Positions 23,971 through 34,424 of a stretch of 64,000 nt of DNA are shown here, in pieces. Origin of the DNA: Ochotona curzoniae (Eukaryota > Chordata > Mammalia > Lagomorpha > Ochotonidae); the NCBI RefSeq assembly GCF_017591425.1, contig NW_024466599.1, forward strand, positions 73,388,501 through 73,452,500, written 5' to 3'. The translations under genes were made by a program, and so were the position numbers. The notes under the pieces were generated by a model, which saw only the letters and a program-made list of their open reading frames with translations, was not told the DNA's origin and did not search any database. How positions within the stretch are numbered: the first letter of the stretch is position 1; every line of letters starts with the position of its first letter.

Positions 23971-24117
23971 TGGATCTTCTTCACTCCCCGAATGGCTACA
24001 CTGTTAGGGGCTGAGTCCTTTCAAAGCCAACAGCCAGGAGCTTTTTTCTAGTTTCCCAAGCGGGTGCAGGGACTGAAGGTTTTGGTTCGTCCTCTGTCCT
24101 CTGCTGCTTGCCCAGCA
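23971..24117 (-). mobile_element. CSINE fragment lacking head and tail
   Basis: It starts at GGATCTTCTTCACTCCCC and continues through AAAGCCAACAGCCAGGAGC, GTTTCCCAAGCGGGTGC and GGTTCGTCCTCTGTCC to GCTTGCCCAGC. Only the middle of a minus-strand element survives. A second, more complete CSINE in the same orientation starts less than 100 bp downstream. Confidence 0.7.
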
Positions 24118-24204
24118 TAATGAAAATCTCATCAATTCTGAAGCCTGATGAGCAGTTACTTGTCAGAGTTTTCTTTTCAATCATCTAGATTTTTTGAGAA
24201 TCCT

Positions 24205-24514
24205 TTTTTTTTAATTGGAAAAGCAGATTTATAGAAAGTCGAAGAGACGCAGATCTTCCATCTGATGGTTCACTTCCTAAGTGGCTGCAAGAACTAGAGC
24301 TGAGCCAAGTCTTGAAGCCAGTAATCAGGAGCTTCTTTCAGGTCTCCCATGTGAGTGCAGGGTCCCAAGGACTTGGGCCGTCCTCTACTGCTTTCCCAGG
24401 CCACAAGCAGAGAGTCGGACCGGAAGTGGAACAGCCAGGATATGAACCGGTGGCCATATGGGATGCCAGTGCTTGGATTTGGAGGACTAGGTAGTAAGCT
24501 ATTGTGCCAACCCC
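24205..24514 (-). mobile_element. CSINE, minus strand, near full length
   Basis: The T-run and AATTGGAAAAGCAGATTTATAG are followed by CAGATCTTCCATCTGATGG, CAGGTCTCCCATGTGAGTGC, the CCACAAGC block and a head remnant GCTATTGTGCCAACCCC. The head is diverged (GGAGGACTAGGTAGTAAGC), indicating an intermediate age. Confidence 0.82.
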
Positions 24515-24694
24515 TTCCCTTTATCTTTAAAATTAGAAGCTTGATTGGAACGTATCTTAAGTTACACCTCATGGGACCAAATGTTATTGGTGACATCTGA
24601 CGTTCTTGCGCAGGGATAGTTGTATCTTCTCTTGGGCTAAGCTAATGATCTCTTATTATGGCTTTAGGTATGTTTTGCTTTTTCTTTAATTTTT

Positions 24695-25013
24695 AAGATT
24701 TCTTTTATTTTTATTGGAAAGTAAGATATACAGAGAGGAGAGGAGACAGGAAGATCTTCCATCCACTGGTTCACTCACTAAATGGCTTCAGCAGTCAGAG
24801 CTGCGCCAATCCGAAGCCAGGAGCCCGGAGCCTCTCTCAGGTATAGCAAACAGGTGCAGGGTCCCAAGATTTTGGGCCACCTCATCTGATTTCCCAGGCC
24901 ACAAGCAGGGAACTGAATGGGAAGCACGGCTGCTGGGACACGAAATTGGGTCCATATGGGGTTCCAAGGTGCAAGGCAAGGACTTTGGCCGCTCGGCTAC
25001 TGTGCCAAGCACA
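24695..25013 (-). mobile_element. CSINE, minus strand, near full length
   Basis: AAGATTTCTTTTATTTTTATTGG is followed by GATATACAGAGAGGAGAGG, GAAGATCTTCCATCCACTGG, CAGGTGCAGGGTCCC, CCACAAGCAGGGAACTG and a head GCTCGGCTACTGTGCCAAGC. It is the third minus-strand copy in about 1 kb. Confidence 0.88.
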
Positions 25014-25079
25014 GGTTTTCTATCTTGTTAGCCTTCTCAAACCTTTTGGGATTCCCGATAACCTGATTACATTCCCTTT

Positions 25080-25700
25080 CAATGTGATTTTAGTTCTATA
25101 AACTATGTCACTTTCCTTTTTTTTCTTTCATTTTATCTCCTCTGATCATGTATTTTCATATAGTCTGTCTTAAAATTTACTCATTTTAATCCAATTTTCT
25201 ATTGATGTGTTTGGAAATCTTCTGTTTAATGTAATTTTCAGGTAGTGATTTATGTTCTCAGAATTACTTCTGCTTGTTAAGCTTTTGTCAGGGTATTGAA
25301 ATATTTCTTTGTGTTTTTCTCAAGCCCATTGAGTGACTTTACAATAGCTGTTTCTGATTCTAATAGTTTGCACTTACTATCTGGTTACTTTCTAGTTTGC
25401 ATTTGTTTAGATACATTTTGTTTACCCAGTGAGGTAATTTTTCCTTGGAAATTCATGATGCTATTTGATGTACAGCATTATCTACACATTGAAAGATTTC
25501 GTAATTATTTTGCATTTTTCACCAACTAGCTTTTTATGTGATTTTTCTTCCATAAATTCTAAACAATCGGATTGTTTTACTCTCATTCTATTGGCATTTC
25601 CATATTTCGTTCCTAGATTGTGATCTAGTTCAAGATTTGCTGTAAATCTTTTATTGGTTTGTTGTTTATGATGAACTAAAACAGAAAAACAAAACCAACT
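25080..25700 (-). mobile_element. Probable antisense L1/HAL1 fragment
   Basis: A T-rich plus strand with phrases such as TTTGTGTTTTTCTCAAGCCC, GGTATTGAAATATTTC and ATTGGTTTGTTGTTTATGATG has the look of reversed L1 or HAL1 sequence, but I could not align it block by block. It could instead be unrelated AT-rich sequence. Confidence 0.35.
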
Positions 25701-26318
25701 TTACAAGGGATAGTCCATTATTACAGCCTTAATCTGTGATCAGGCTGGGCTATGCTCCTTTTTCCAAAGTCACTGATCTCACCATGGGAGGAGGGTCAGC
25801 GTCTCTTTCCTTCACGATGACTTGATAGCATCCTTTTCTCCCCCATGTGGACATTATATATATTTCTGTTGACTGTTTGAGGTTAAGGGAGCATAGAGAA
25901 TGGGCAGGTCTTTGGCCACCAACAACACAATTACAGACCCAGTGAAACGGTCTACAACTTTCCTATTCAGTGCAGTGTGGAGATAGGACCAAGGCTTTGG
26001 TTGTTATGAGCTTCCTACTGCTCAAGTGTATGAATGGCCCATCATAAATGCAATAACTACAGGTGATGTTGGCCAGAACACAAATCACATCACATGGCAT
26101 CAGGTTCTCCACTTACAAGTGTGTGCAAGAGCCTTCTTTCTTAAAGACTAAAGAATCGATATATCCAGAAATAGATTTTAGCTGATCAGTACTGGGGTAT
26201 ACGACACCAATCTGTGCTCACTTGGATGCCCAGTACAGACATTGTCTTATTAAAATTAGTATCATATTCCTTCCAATGTTTACTTGTTAGGATTGAGTTT
26301 AAAAGATAACCACTGCAG
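25700..26318. other. Unassigned stretch
   Basis: Moderate GC content, no recognised SINE, RNA gene or exon. It may be a further part of the upstream L1/HAL1-like sequence. Confidence 0.4.
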
Positions 26319-26605
26319 GGCCAGCACGGTGGCGCATTCGTGCTGGTCTTCTGCCTTGTTGTACCTGTGTCTGATCTGCTCCAATCTGGCTCTAGCCATT
26401 GACTTGTTGCCTGGGAATGCAGTAGAATATGGCCCAAACACTTGGGTTACTGTTCCCATGTGAGAAACCTGGGGAAAAAAATCCTGCTGAACAGCTGTCA
26501 ATCAGCTTAGCTGTAGCTTTCGTGGCCATTTGGGGAGCGAACCAGCAGATGGAAGACCTGTTTCTGTTTCTCTTTCTCTGTTAAAAAATAAAAATCATCT
26601 TCCAA
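26319..26605 (+). mobile_element. Old CSINE
   Basis: GGGCCAGCACGGTGGCGCATTC (ancestral-type head with an A box) leads to GACTTGTTGCCTGGGAATGC, GGCCCAAACACTTGGG, CCATTTGGGGAGCGAACC and GATGGAAGACCTGTTTC, ending AAAAAATAAAAATCATC. GGAAGACCT in place of GGAAGATCTTCC marks the older rabbit-like type. The B-box region is deleted. Confidence 0.75.
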
Positions 26606-26789
26606 GCAAAAAACAGACAATTTCTTTTAAACATTACAGCTGGAGAAATCTGTAAAATTGGGACAGCTACTTTTCATATCAATTTACTTTAACAAGGAGT
26701 AAGGAACCTGGGTAAGAGCTCATAGTGCTTAGTCTTGGTATCATATTACAATGCACATTAAAGAGGGAAGGAATAAAGAGTTGAAGTGG

Positions 26790-26905
26790 GAATTGCATCA
26801 CCTGAGGGTCAAATCACCTCTCGGGAAATATGCTTCCCATACTGAGTTGTGTGGGTTCAAGTCCCACCTCCCATTCTGACTCTGGCTCTTGGTAATACAA
26901 CTAGG
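26790..26905 (+). mobile_element. Degraded CSINE head
   Basis: TGTGGGTTCAAGTCCCACCTCC near 26850 resembles a tRNA-like B-box region and is followed by GACTCTGGCTCTTGG. Only the 5' third is recognisable. A younger element starts less than 40 bp downstream. Confidence 0.4.
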
Positions 26906-26939
26906 ATTGAGCAGATGGTATTTCAAGAACTTGAGTTCT

Positions 26940-27268
26940 GGGCACAGCCTGGTGGCCTTGTGTCTAAAGTCCTCACCTTAAATGCACCAGGATTCCATAT
27001 GTGGGCCGGTTCTAATCCTAGCAGCCCCGCTTCCCATCCAGCTCCTTGTTTGTGGCTTGGGAAGGCAGTCAAGGACAGCCCCAAAGCCTTGGGACCCTGC
27101 ACGCACATGGTAGACCCAGAAAGGCTCCTGGCTCCTGACTTAGGATTGGCTCAGTTCCAGCCATTGCGCCCACTTAGGGAGTGAACCATCAGATTGAAGA
27201 TCTTCCTCTCTGCCTCTCTTTCTGCCTGTATATATCTGACTTTGCAATAAAAATAAATGTTTTTAAAA
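26940..27268 (+). mobile_element. Pika-type CSINE with 8-bp target-site duplication
   Basis: TGAGTTCT occurs at 26932-26939 and 27273-27280. Inside are GGCACAGCCTGGTGGCC (altered A-box region), the B box GGTTCTAATCC near 27007, CACTTAGGGAGTGAACC, GATCTTCCTCTCTGCC and the tail GCAATAAAAATAAATG. Complete apart from point changes. Confidence 0.92.
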
Positions 27269-28129
27269 ACAATGAGTTCTGACCATTCAAGTAGATGAAA
27301 TTTCTCTCTCTCTTTCTCTTTGTTTCCTTTTCCTTTATTTCGTTGTTTCTCTCTGTGTATCTCAGATAAATAAAAATTAATAAATAACAAAGTTTGGAGG
27401 CAGCCAGATTGGGCTATGGCATCCCTCCTCCAAATCTAATCAACCATTTATGGAAAGAAATGTCTCTTGCTTGTAGGCAAGGCAGGGAATAAAATCCAGA
27501 CTTTGGTATTAGGCTTGGTACCAGGTCCGTCAAAGGGCAACTCGGTGGAGTGTCCTACTCAGTCCCATGTTCTGTGAAGTTTAGACTACTGAGGCATACA
27601 CAGATATTACAACCACTGATGATACATCACAAAGCTACATCAAGACTACACTAAAGGACACGTGGAAGCAAAGGAAAAAGCAGTAGTCTAGGATACATCA
27701 TCAACAGAAAGACTTTTACTACATAAAACACCTTCTAAAATTAATAGAATCAACCGACCCTCCAAATAACACACACACACATTCAGTCTTTAAAAATGTC
27801 AAAAAATGTCAAAAAATAAGGTGATTCGATGCTTCCAAAGAATGCCATAATTGTCTAGCAACAGGTCACAAAGAACTAGAAATTTGCCCCATTCCCTGAG
27901 AAGCAATTCAAAGCAGTGGAACACAAGCGAATAAAGCTTGGCTGTTCAATGACATTGGGAAGTCAATAGAGAGCTCAAAGAAAAATAAAGGAGGGATTTC
28001 AGCTCTAAAATCTTATAAAAAAAATAAAATAAAGAAGTTGAGAGGTTCAACTGAAAAACTGAACAATCCGAAGAAATCTCTGAGCTTTCAGTTTAGAGCA
28101 GGGTGGACATTCAATGCAGCAGTAGATAC

Positions 28130-28380
28130 TCCGTAGCGTACCTGTGTCTAACACACACAGAGTGTCTGAACTTCTATTTCTTTGATCCCAGCTTCCTGTT
28201 AATGCACAGTATGTGGCATAGCAGGTGACAGCTCACTAAGTTCTCCAGGTGGGAGATCCAGCTTGGCTTCTGAGATTTTGGCTTTGCTCTAGCCTTACTC
28301 TGGCTGTTATAAACATTCAGAGAGTGACCCGGAAAATGAAGTTCCTACACCTGTCTGTCAGTCTTTTATTTAGATAAGTT
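28130..28380 (+). mobile_element. Old CSINE
   Basis: GATCCCAGCTTCCTGTTAATGC near 28183, CAGGTGGGAGATCCAGC near 28246, TTGGCTTTGCTCTAGCC and CATTCAGAGAGTGACCC occur in C-repeat order. The tRNA-like head is not clearly visible. Confidence 0.55.
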
Positions 28381-28399
28381 GCAGTTGAATGCTGTCACT

Positions 28400-28650
28400 T
28401 CGTATCATAGGGTTAGTGGAATACTGGCGTCTCTGATTTCAATCCAGCTCCCTTTCAATGTGCCTGGGAAAGCAGCAGAAGATGGTCGAAGGATCTAGTC
28501 TTCGTCATCCCAATGCACATCCTGATTTCATCCTGATTTCAGCCTGGCTTAGACGCCAGTGTTGCTGTTACTTAGGGAGTGAGATAGCAAATGGAAGATC
28601 TCTCGTTCTCTCTCTCTCTTCTCTTTTTTGAAATAACTAAATCAGTCTTC
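28400..28650 (+). mobile_element. Old CSINE with TC-rich 3' block
   Basis: GGCGTCTCTGATTTCAATCC (B-box area), CAATGTGCCTGGGAAAGCAG, AGAAGATGG, TTAGGGAGTGAGATAGC and GGAAGATCTCTCGTTCTCTC form an ancestral C-repeat with its pyrimidine tract at 28598-28625. An 11-base CATCCTGATTT repeat occurs near 28520-28545. Confidence 0.68.
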
Positions 28651-28837
28651 AAAAATAAACCCATAAATAAAACTTCCAAAAAGAATTCCGGTCCTCCAAA
28701 AAGAAAACAAAACATTTAAAAGCTCAACAAAATCTTAAATGGTTATTTTGCTCAATGGATGTTGGAAAGGGAGAAGAGAAGAGCAAATGAAAGAAAACCT
28801 GCTTGATGAAGTATTTGATGAAAACAGTCCAAATCAT

Positions 28838-29134
28838 GCAGGATCTAGCTCAATGGCTCAAGGGCTAAATCCTCACCTTGCAAGTGCCAGGATCCCATAT
28901 GGCGTTGGTCCATGTCCCAGCTACTCCTCTTCCCTTCCAGTTCCCAGATTACAGCCAGTGAAAACAGTGTAGGATGGTTCAAAGCTCCTGCACTCTCATG
29001 GGAGATCCAGAGCAAACTCGTGGATCCTGGCTTTGGATTGGGGAGTGAAACAGAAGATGGAGGATCTTTCTCTCTGTCTTCCGTACTCTCTGTAAATCTA
29101 ATCTGCCTTGCGAATAAAAACAAATACATCTTAA
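28838..29134 (+). mobile_element. CSINE, internal deletion near the 3' end
   Basis: The head GGATCTAGCTCAATGGC is followed by CCTCACCTTGCAAGTGCC, GGATCCCATATGG, TTTGGATTGGGGAGTGAAAC (joining sequence normally about 40 bp apart) and GATCTTTCTCTCTGTC. The deletion removes the GCACCGGCCGTTGC-type stretch. The tail is AATAAAAACAAATACATC. Confidence 0.82.
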
Positions 29135-29334
29135 AACAAAACTAAACAAAGCAAAACACAGACAAGATGAAGAGATCTGGGGAACTCAGGAGACCTGTAA
29201 CAGAGTCATCCAAAAAACACCCTCTCCAAGGCATGTTTAGATTAAGCTATCAAAAGTACTAGACAAACAGAAAATTATGAAAACAATAAAATTCAAATGT
29301 CAAATAACTTATAAGTGAATCTCCCCAAAAGGTT

Positions 29335-29565
29335 ACAATGACTTGAGCTGGCTGAGACCAAAACCAAGAGTCTAATACTTTATGTAGGCCTCCCATAAGT
29401 GTGTCAGTTTACCCAGAAAACTGAGTCATCATCTATTGATTTTCTAGCTAGATTAACAGGGAGTTGAAAAGGAAATGGATAAGCCAGGACTAGAGCCGGA
29501 GTTCTGTTGTAAGATGTCCACCTTGCAGGCTATGGTCTAATTCACTGTGAAACAAAGTCAAGCCT
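29335..29565 (-). mobile_element. Old CSINE, minus strand
   Basis: AACAGGGAGTTGAAAAGGAA near 29455, GCCAGGACTAGAGCC near 29482 and CCACCTTGCAGGCTATGG near 29518 are the reversed middle and head of a C-repeat. Highly diverged. Confidence 0.55.
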
Positions 29566-29635
29566 GATAAAATTGCATAACATCCTCTAAAATAGTAAAA
29601 AAAAAAAAATAAAGCTTACCTATGGTTTAGAAATG

Positions 29636-29636
<1 letters not shown>

Positions 29637-29676
<40 letters not shown>
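29637..29676. repeat. (CA)20 microsatellite
   Basis: Twenty perfect CA units lie at the left edge of the L1 3' fragment. It is likely polymorphic. Confidence 0.97.
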
Positions 29677-29681
<5 letters not shown>

Positions 29682-29689
29682 ATAATCAG

Positions 29690-30310
29690 CCTGTTACAGA
29701 GGTACCTGTGCCTCTTTGTTTATTGTAGAACTGTACATAGCTGCCAAGGGGTAGAATCAACCTAAATTCCGGAATAGATGATTGGTTAGAGACAATGTAA
29801 TACATGCACATACAGATTCTAGTTGGCTATTAAGCTGCTGAGGTCTTTAGTTAGTGACAATACAGTTGAATTTGGAGGGTATTATATATGTCTGGTTAAC
29901 GAAGTCAGGCTCAGAAAAATGAGTAGTGTTTGATTTTTTCCATAAGCAAAACCTAAAAATGTTGATCTAATTGAAGTTGGAAGTACAATAGTTGTTACAA
30001 GACAACGACAGGGTACTATCTTCTAGTGGGGAATGAGTAGTCAATGAGAACAGTATAACATGGGAAGAACAAGTTTGGATGTTCTATCACAGAATAGGGT
30101 AACTATAGTAAACACATTTTATTTCAATTTTCAAAACAGATACAGGAGACAATTTTCCATGTTTATACCACATAGAAGTGACACATTTTAGTGGCAATGG
30201 ATATGCTAATTTTTCCTAATTTGATCATTACAAAATGTATTCGTGTATGGAAACATTACATTGCATCCCATAAATGCATGTAATTATGTGTCAATCAAAA
30301 ATAAACTAAA
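29690..30310 (+). mobile_element. L1MA-like 3' UTR, sense
   Basis: GGTAACTATAGTAAACACAT near 30100, GCAATGGATATGCTAATTTTTCC near 30193, TTTGATCATTACAAAATGTA near 30218 and TAATTATGTGTCAATCAAAAATAAA near 30280 match the typical L1MA 3' end, finishing in an A-rich tail. Upstream at 29.74-29.95 kb the sequence is consistent with the end of ORF2 and the start of the 3' UTR. Confidence 0.82.
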
Positions 30311-30488
30311 ACAACGAAGAAATATGAAAATGGTTTGAAAATATAATGAAGAGATTGAGATTAATAAGTAAATTATCAAACACAACGATTGCATTTATAA
30401 GACAATGGTCACATAGGTATTAGCTTGCGTGGTGAAAACCACTCCATAAATAAGAATTTCTGCCTTTTGGGTCTATTGCTGGAGATTA

Positions 30489-30510
30489 ATCTATCTATCT
30501 ATCTATCTAT
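30489..30510. repeat. (ATCT)n microsatellite
   Basis: Five and a half perfect tetranucleotide units lie just before an AT-rich array. Confidence 0.92.
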
Positions 30511-30511
30511 G

Positions 30512-30945
30512 TTTATATAATATACAATATATAATATACAATATGGGCCCGGTGCGGTGGCGCAAGTGGTTAAGTCCTCGCCTTGCACGCCCAGGATCCC
30601 ATATGGGCGCCAGTTCTAATCCCGGCAGCCCTGCTTCCCTTCCAGCTCCCTGCCTGTGGCCTGGGAAAGCAGTCAAGGACGGCCCAAAGCTTTGGGGTCC
30701 TGCACCCGCGTGGGAGACCCGGAAGAGGCTCCTGGCTTTGGATTGGCATAGCATGGGCCGTTGTGCTCACTTGGGGAGTGAATCATCGGACGGAAGATCT
30801 TCCTCTCTGTCTCTTTTCTCTGTATATCTGCCTTTCCAATAAAAAAATAATAAAAATAAATCTTAAAAAATATATATAATATACAATATAATATGCAATA
30901 TATAATGTACAATATATGATATCATATCATATATCATGTATTATA
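30512..30945. repeat. AT-rich minisatellite split by a CSINE
   Basis: On both sides of the young CSINE (30545-30870) the sequence is built from variants of ATAATATACAATAT. The right-hand part (30876-30945) degenerates into ATGATATCATAT palindromes. The array was evidently present before the SINE landed in it. Confidence 0.8.
30545..30870 (+). mobile_element. Young CSINE inserted in AT array, 14-bp target-site duplication
   Basis: ATAATATACAATAT flanks it at 30531-30544 and 30876-30889. Because the site is itself repetitive, part of that match could be pre-existing. Intact parts are the A box TGGCGCAAGTGG (30558-30569), the B box AGTTCTAATCC (30612-30622), the TTGTGCTCACTTGGGGAGTG block and the tail CAATAAAAAAATAATAAAAA. 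It is among the best-preserved copies in the window. Confidence 0.95.
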
Positions 30946-30949
30946 TGTA

Positions 30950-31645
30950 TACACACTTTTATTTTCTCTATTAAAAAGCCTACTTCCCTCACAATTTTTG
31001 GCATAGTGTTTTAATCCCACTGTAATAAAAGCACAGTCAACAACAATTCAAATGCATACCATCTTAGCCCCTGTTCAGGGGACCTTCTACCGCCCAATGG
31101 CATTTTTGTTTTCTGTTCAGAGTTAAAGATTATTGAAGCTTGTGTAATAAGGACTCTGTTCTTCATAATTCATTTTCTGTTCCTTGTTGAAGCAATGAAG
31201 CATTATAATGTGCGGACTCTTCCTTCCGAGGACTCGTAACTTCATTACTTGTACAAAGGAGAGAACAAAGATGAGTCAGGACTATAAAAAGCATTTTTTA
31301 GGTAATGAGAAAGTAAATCGACTTAACATTTTCTGTAAATTGGTAAGACATTTTTATTAATGAATCACAAAATTGTACTACTGCAATGTTTATTTGCTGG
31401 GTTCCTTCCAAGAAATATGGCTTCACCAGGTAATTGCTGTACCCTGAGACAGGGTCACAGCCAAGTAAGATCCATGCTGAATTACTTCGATAGGAAGTAA
31501 TATGAATTATGTAAGCACTCCTTAAAATTGGCAAATCTTTATACATTCATGAGCATAATGACAAACCTGTTAAACGCTATTTAAAATATGCTATGCATAT
31601 ATGCTTAAAAATAAATAAATCATTCTTTCTTAAATATGCACACTA
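30950..31645. other. Single-copy noncoding stretch
   Basis: AT-rich with no recognised repeat or exon. Confidence 0.5.
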
Positions 31646-31646
31646 G

Positions 31647-31965
31647 GGGCTGGCATTTAGCTACCACCTGCAGGTTAAGCTCCCATGTGCAATACTGGTA
31701 TCTCATTTGGGTCTCTGTTCCAAATCTGACTGTTCCAGTTTTGATTCAACTCCCTGTCAATGTGCCTGGGAAGGCAGCAGAAGATGACTCAAGCACTTGA
31801 GCTCCTGCACCCGTGTGGGAAACTCAGTTGAAATCCCTGTTCCTGCCTTTGGCATGGCCCATCTCTGGCAATAACAGCTGTCTGGAGAGTAGCCCAACAG
31901 ATGAAAGATGTCTGTCTGCCTCGCTCTCTAACCACTGCCTTTCAAATAAATAAACAAACATATGT
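31647..31965 (+). mobile_element. Old CSINE, nearly full length (ancestral type)
   Basis: GGGGCTGGCATTTAGCTACC and AGGTTAAGCTCCCATG (head) are followed by TTCAACTCCCTGTCAATG, TGCCTGGGAAGGCAGCAG, AGATGACTCAAGCACTTGAG, CACCCGTGTGGGAAACTC and a tail GCCTTTCAAATAAATAAAC. It is a good local example of the ancestral subfamily to compare with the pika-type copies. Confidence 0.82.
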
Positions 31966-32539
31966 TTAAAATATTATTGCCCAAGGACATTTTTTGAACC
32001 AAAATGCAACCAATAGGGTAGGTTGTTCAAGGTGTATAAGATTACTTATATGGACTCATTACCCTCTTAATGATTCAAATGATAAAGAGGTTGATTTTCT
32101 AAATATCATTTTCCCTTAGTCCTAATTTGGCTCAATGATATAAGAGTGAACATTGACAACTTGTTAATACTATTTGATCATAGAGCACAATATAGAGAAG
32201 GAAATTTTATACAGCCCGTGAGTTTAATTACTGTAATATAAAAAATTTGCATTATAAATGTACGAGGGATAAGTGGGCAACCAGTACATAAAGAATCAAA
32301 ATAATTAGAAGTGAAAAAGGAGAACTGATCAGAGATTTGGTGACATTGTATAAGTGTATATTATCAACAAATTAAAACCAGTGAATCCTAAGTTAGATTG
32401 AAATAGGCTTAATCATAAAATAAAGTTAAAAAGCATAAAGCCTGGTTTAAAAAGAAATAGAAAACAATCATTGTTCTATGATTTCTGATGGAATTCTATC
32501 TTCTGTTTCCATAAGAAAGTCTATGCTCAGATGACTATA

Positions 32540-33020
32540 TGATCAAATTTCATCAATGATTCAAAGACACTGTTCATATCTTTCAAAGACTCAAAAGAAA
32601 AGTCATTTTCTCCAACTCACTATATGAATGGAATCCAATCCTGATATCAAAGCCAGATAAGGAAGATAAAATGAAGAAAATATTGAGACATTATTATTCA
32701 TGAACTTAGATGAAATCAACCTAACCAAAGATTAGCTAGCCAAATGTGCAAAGTATAAATTGAAAATCTATTTATAAAGTGCATAACCTTCATAGACAAA
32801 AGAAGGAAAAACCATGTGATCCCCTCAAAGATGCTGAAAAATGATTCAATGCTGTCTCTAAACACGCAAGAAACACCAACAAACTAGAAACAGAGGATGC
32901 TTCTCTAGCTGGTTAAAAGGATACAACAATTTTACAGTCAATATTGCTTTCCACAGAGATGCTGAAAACATTGCTTTAGAAACCACTTAACCTTCCAAAT
33001 GATCCTCTCAAAAAGCACAA
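32540..33020 (+). mobile_element. L1M ORF2 fragment, sense
   Basis: AATCCTGATATCAAAGCCAG near 32637, CATGAACTTAGATG near 32699, CATGTGATCCCCTCAAAGATGC near 32813 and AAACACCAACAAACTAG near 32870 follow the reverse transcriptase region of ORF2, with CTGATACCAAAACCAGACA and CACATGATC..CAATAGATGC as the known counterparts. Decayed beyond coding. Confidence 0.68.
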
Positions 33021-33059
33021 TGTGACAAAACAGCAAGAACAGAACTTTATAAACGAGGG

Positions 33060-33336
33060 TGAGGTGGGTCCTGCAGTGCAGCGGACTAGACAGTTGCTTC
33101 GGATGCCAACAACCCCTTGTGGAGTTCTGGTTCTAATCCTGGTTATTTCACAACAAACCAATTCTCTGCTGATTCTCCTGGGAAGCAAATTATGTTTCTT
33201 GTACCTGAATTCCTGTCACCCACATGGACGAGAGAGAGTTCCAATTCCCTAGATTCATAATGGTTCAATCAAAACTATAGTGGCTATTTGAAGAATGAAT
33301 TATCATATGGTACTCTATCTGAGTGTGTGCATTCAG

Positions 33337-33389
<53 letters not shown>

Positions 33390-33417
33390 ACGCTGCCTTT
33401 GAAATAAATAAATCCTA
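33060..33417 (+). mobile_element. Old CSINE with GT/GC expansion in its 3' block
   Basis: GTGGGTCCTGCAGTGCAGCGG (head), GGTTCTAATCCTGGTTATTTC (B box near 33129), CACCCACATGGACGAGAG and GCATTCAGGGGTGTG lead into the GT run. The copy ends GCCTTTGAAATAAATAAATCC. It lies immediately after an L1M fragment. Confidence 0.68.
33339..33388. repeat. (GT)n(GC)n(GT)n alternating tract
   Basis: Fifty bases of strict purine-pyrimidine alternation, with a GCGCGCGC core near 33373-33381. This is the classic Z-DNA-prone composition. Confidence 0.95.
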
Positions 33418-33996
33418 AGAAAATCAAATCATAAAGCTATAGTAGGAACATGGCTAAAGAATTGCTTTAAAATCTAGAATAAGGGCTCATGCGGATGAAT
33501 TGCATTCTTAAGAACTGCAAGGGAGAGATTTCAGGAGATTTTAAGAAATAAAAAAGTGTGAGGAATATAAAATTCTTCAAGAAATTCCTATCTCAAAATA
33601 GAAACCTGCATTAATAAAAGGAGACTTTCTTGGTCAATCTGAGGACCACAACAAAGCTAAGGTTTGGCTTTGCAGTTGAAAATTTGTCAATGAAGGCAAG
33701 ATACTCGGCAGCTTGGAAGTCCCAGGAACTGAGATTATCATACCTTAAAATAAGAAACTGAATGATTCAAGATGGATATTTTGAAAATAAATGATAGACC
33801 AGACTTAGACAGTAGTGGATGACAAAATGAAAGCCCCAAAGAGATGACTAGACAAAAAGGTTACATATTTAACACTTTGAGTCTTAACAGGACAATTAGA
33901 AAACTTAGCATCCTGAACTAGAAAAATATCCTGGGTCACATCTTCCTTCAGTCTTCCTAAATGTATAGCAAAACACATTGACTTAATTATGATAAG

Positions 33997-33998
<2 letters not shown>

Positions 33999-34042
<44 letters not shown>
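33999..34042. repeat. (GA)22 microsatellite
   Basis: Forty-four bases of perfect GA repeat with all purines on one strand, the type of sequence that can form triplex H-DNA. Confidence 0.97.
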
Positions 34043-34045
<3 letters not shown>

Positions 34046-34424
34046 TAAATACTTGAAATAACACAGAGAGAAAATTTAAATAGTTAACACAAACTGCAAC
34101 AAAATTACAAACATGAGTTTAGTGCACGACTAAGGTCCCAGGATATTATGCTTTCATTTGGGCTTGAAAAATGAAATTTGCCATGCCAAAAATGATAAGC
34201 TCAAGAAGTAAAAATACCCTAGTTTGATGATAAGATAGACAAGGTCTAAAAACAAGAATCAAGTGGGAGATGGCCACTTAATTCACATACAGTAAGTGTT
34301 GAAATAATCATAGGCCATTAAACCACAGTAGGGTGACAGTCTTAGCCATTTATTTGGCAAAAATGTATCAACTTGACAGAAATGATTTTACAAATATACT
34401 GCTACAGAGAGACCTTTGAGTTTT

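Larger units (their letters stand above)
27560..29330 (+). mobile_element. Possible L1/HAL1 body broken up by CSINEs
   Basis: The A-rich segments at 27560-28110, 28700-28835 and 29140-29330 look like the remnants of one old element (AAGAAATCTCTGAGCTTTCAG, GGGGAACTCAGGAGACCTG, AACAGAGTCATCCAAAAAAC). Three C-repeats (28.13, 28.40 and 28.84 kb) lie between them. The style fits the 5' half of an L1 or HAL1, but I cannot place it on a consensus. No coding capacity remains. Confidence 0.35.

Noticed and set aside
27560..29330. Endogenous retrovirus
   Set aside because: No LTR pairs, primer-binding site or polypurine tract are visible here or elsewhere in the window. The A-rich sequence fits LINE remnants better.
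30545..30640. tRNA gene
   Set aside because: The A and B boxes belong to the CSINE head. There is no cloverleaf with an anticodon stem, and the same applies to the other CSINE heads.
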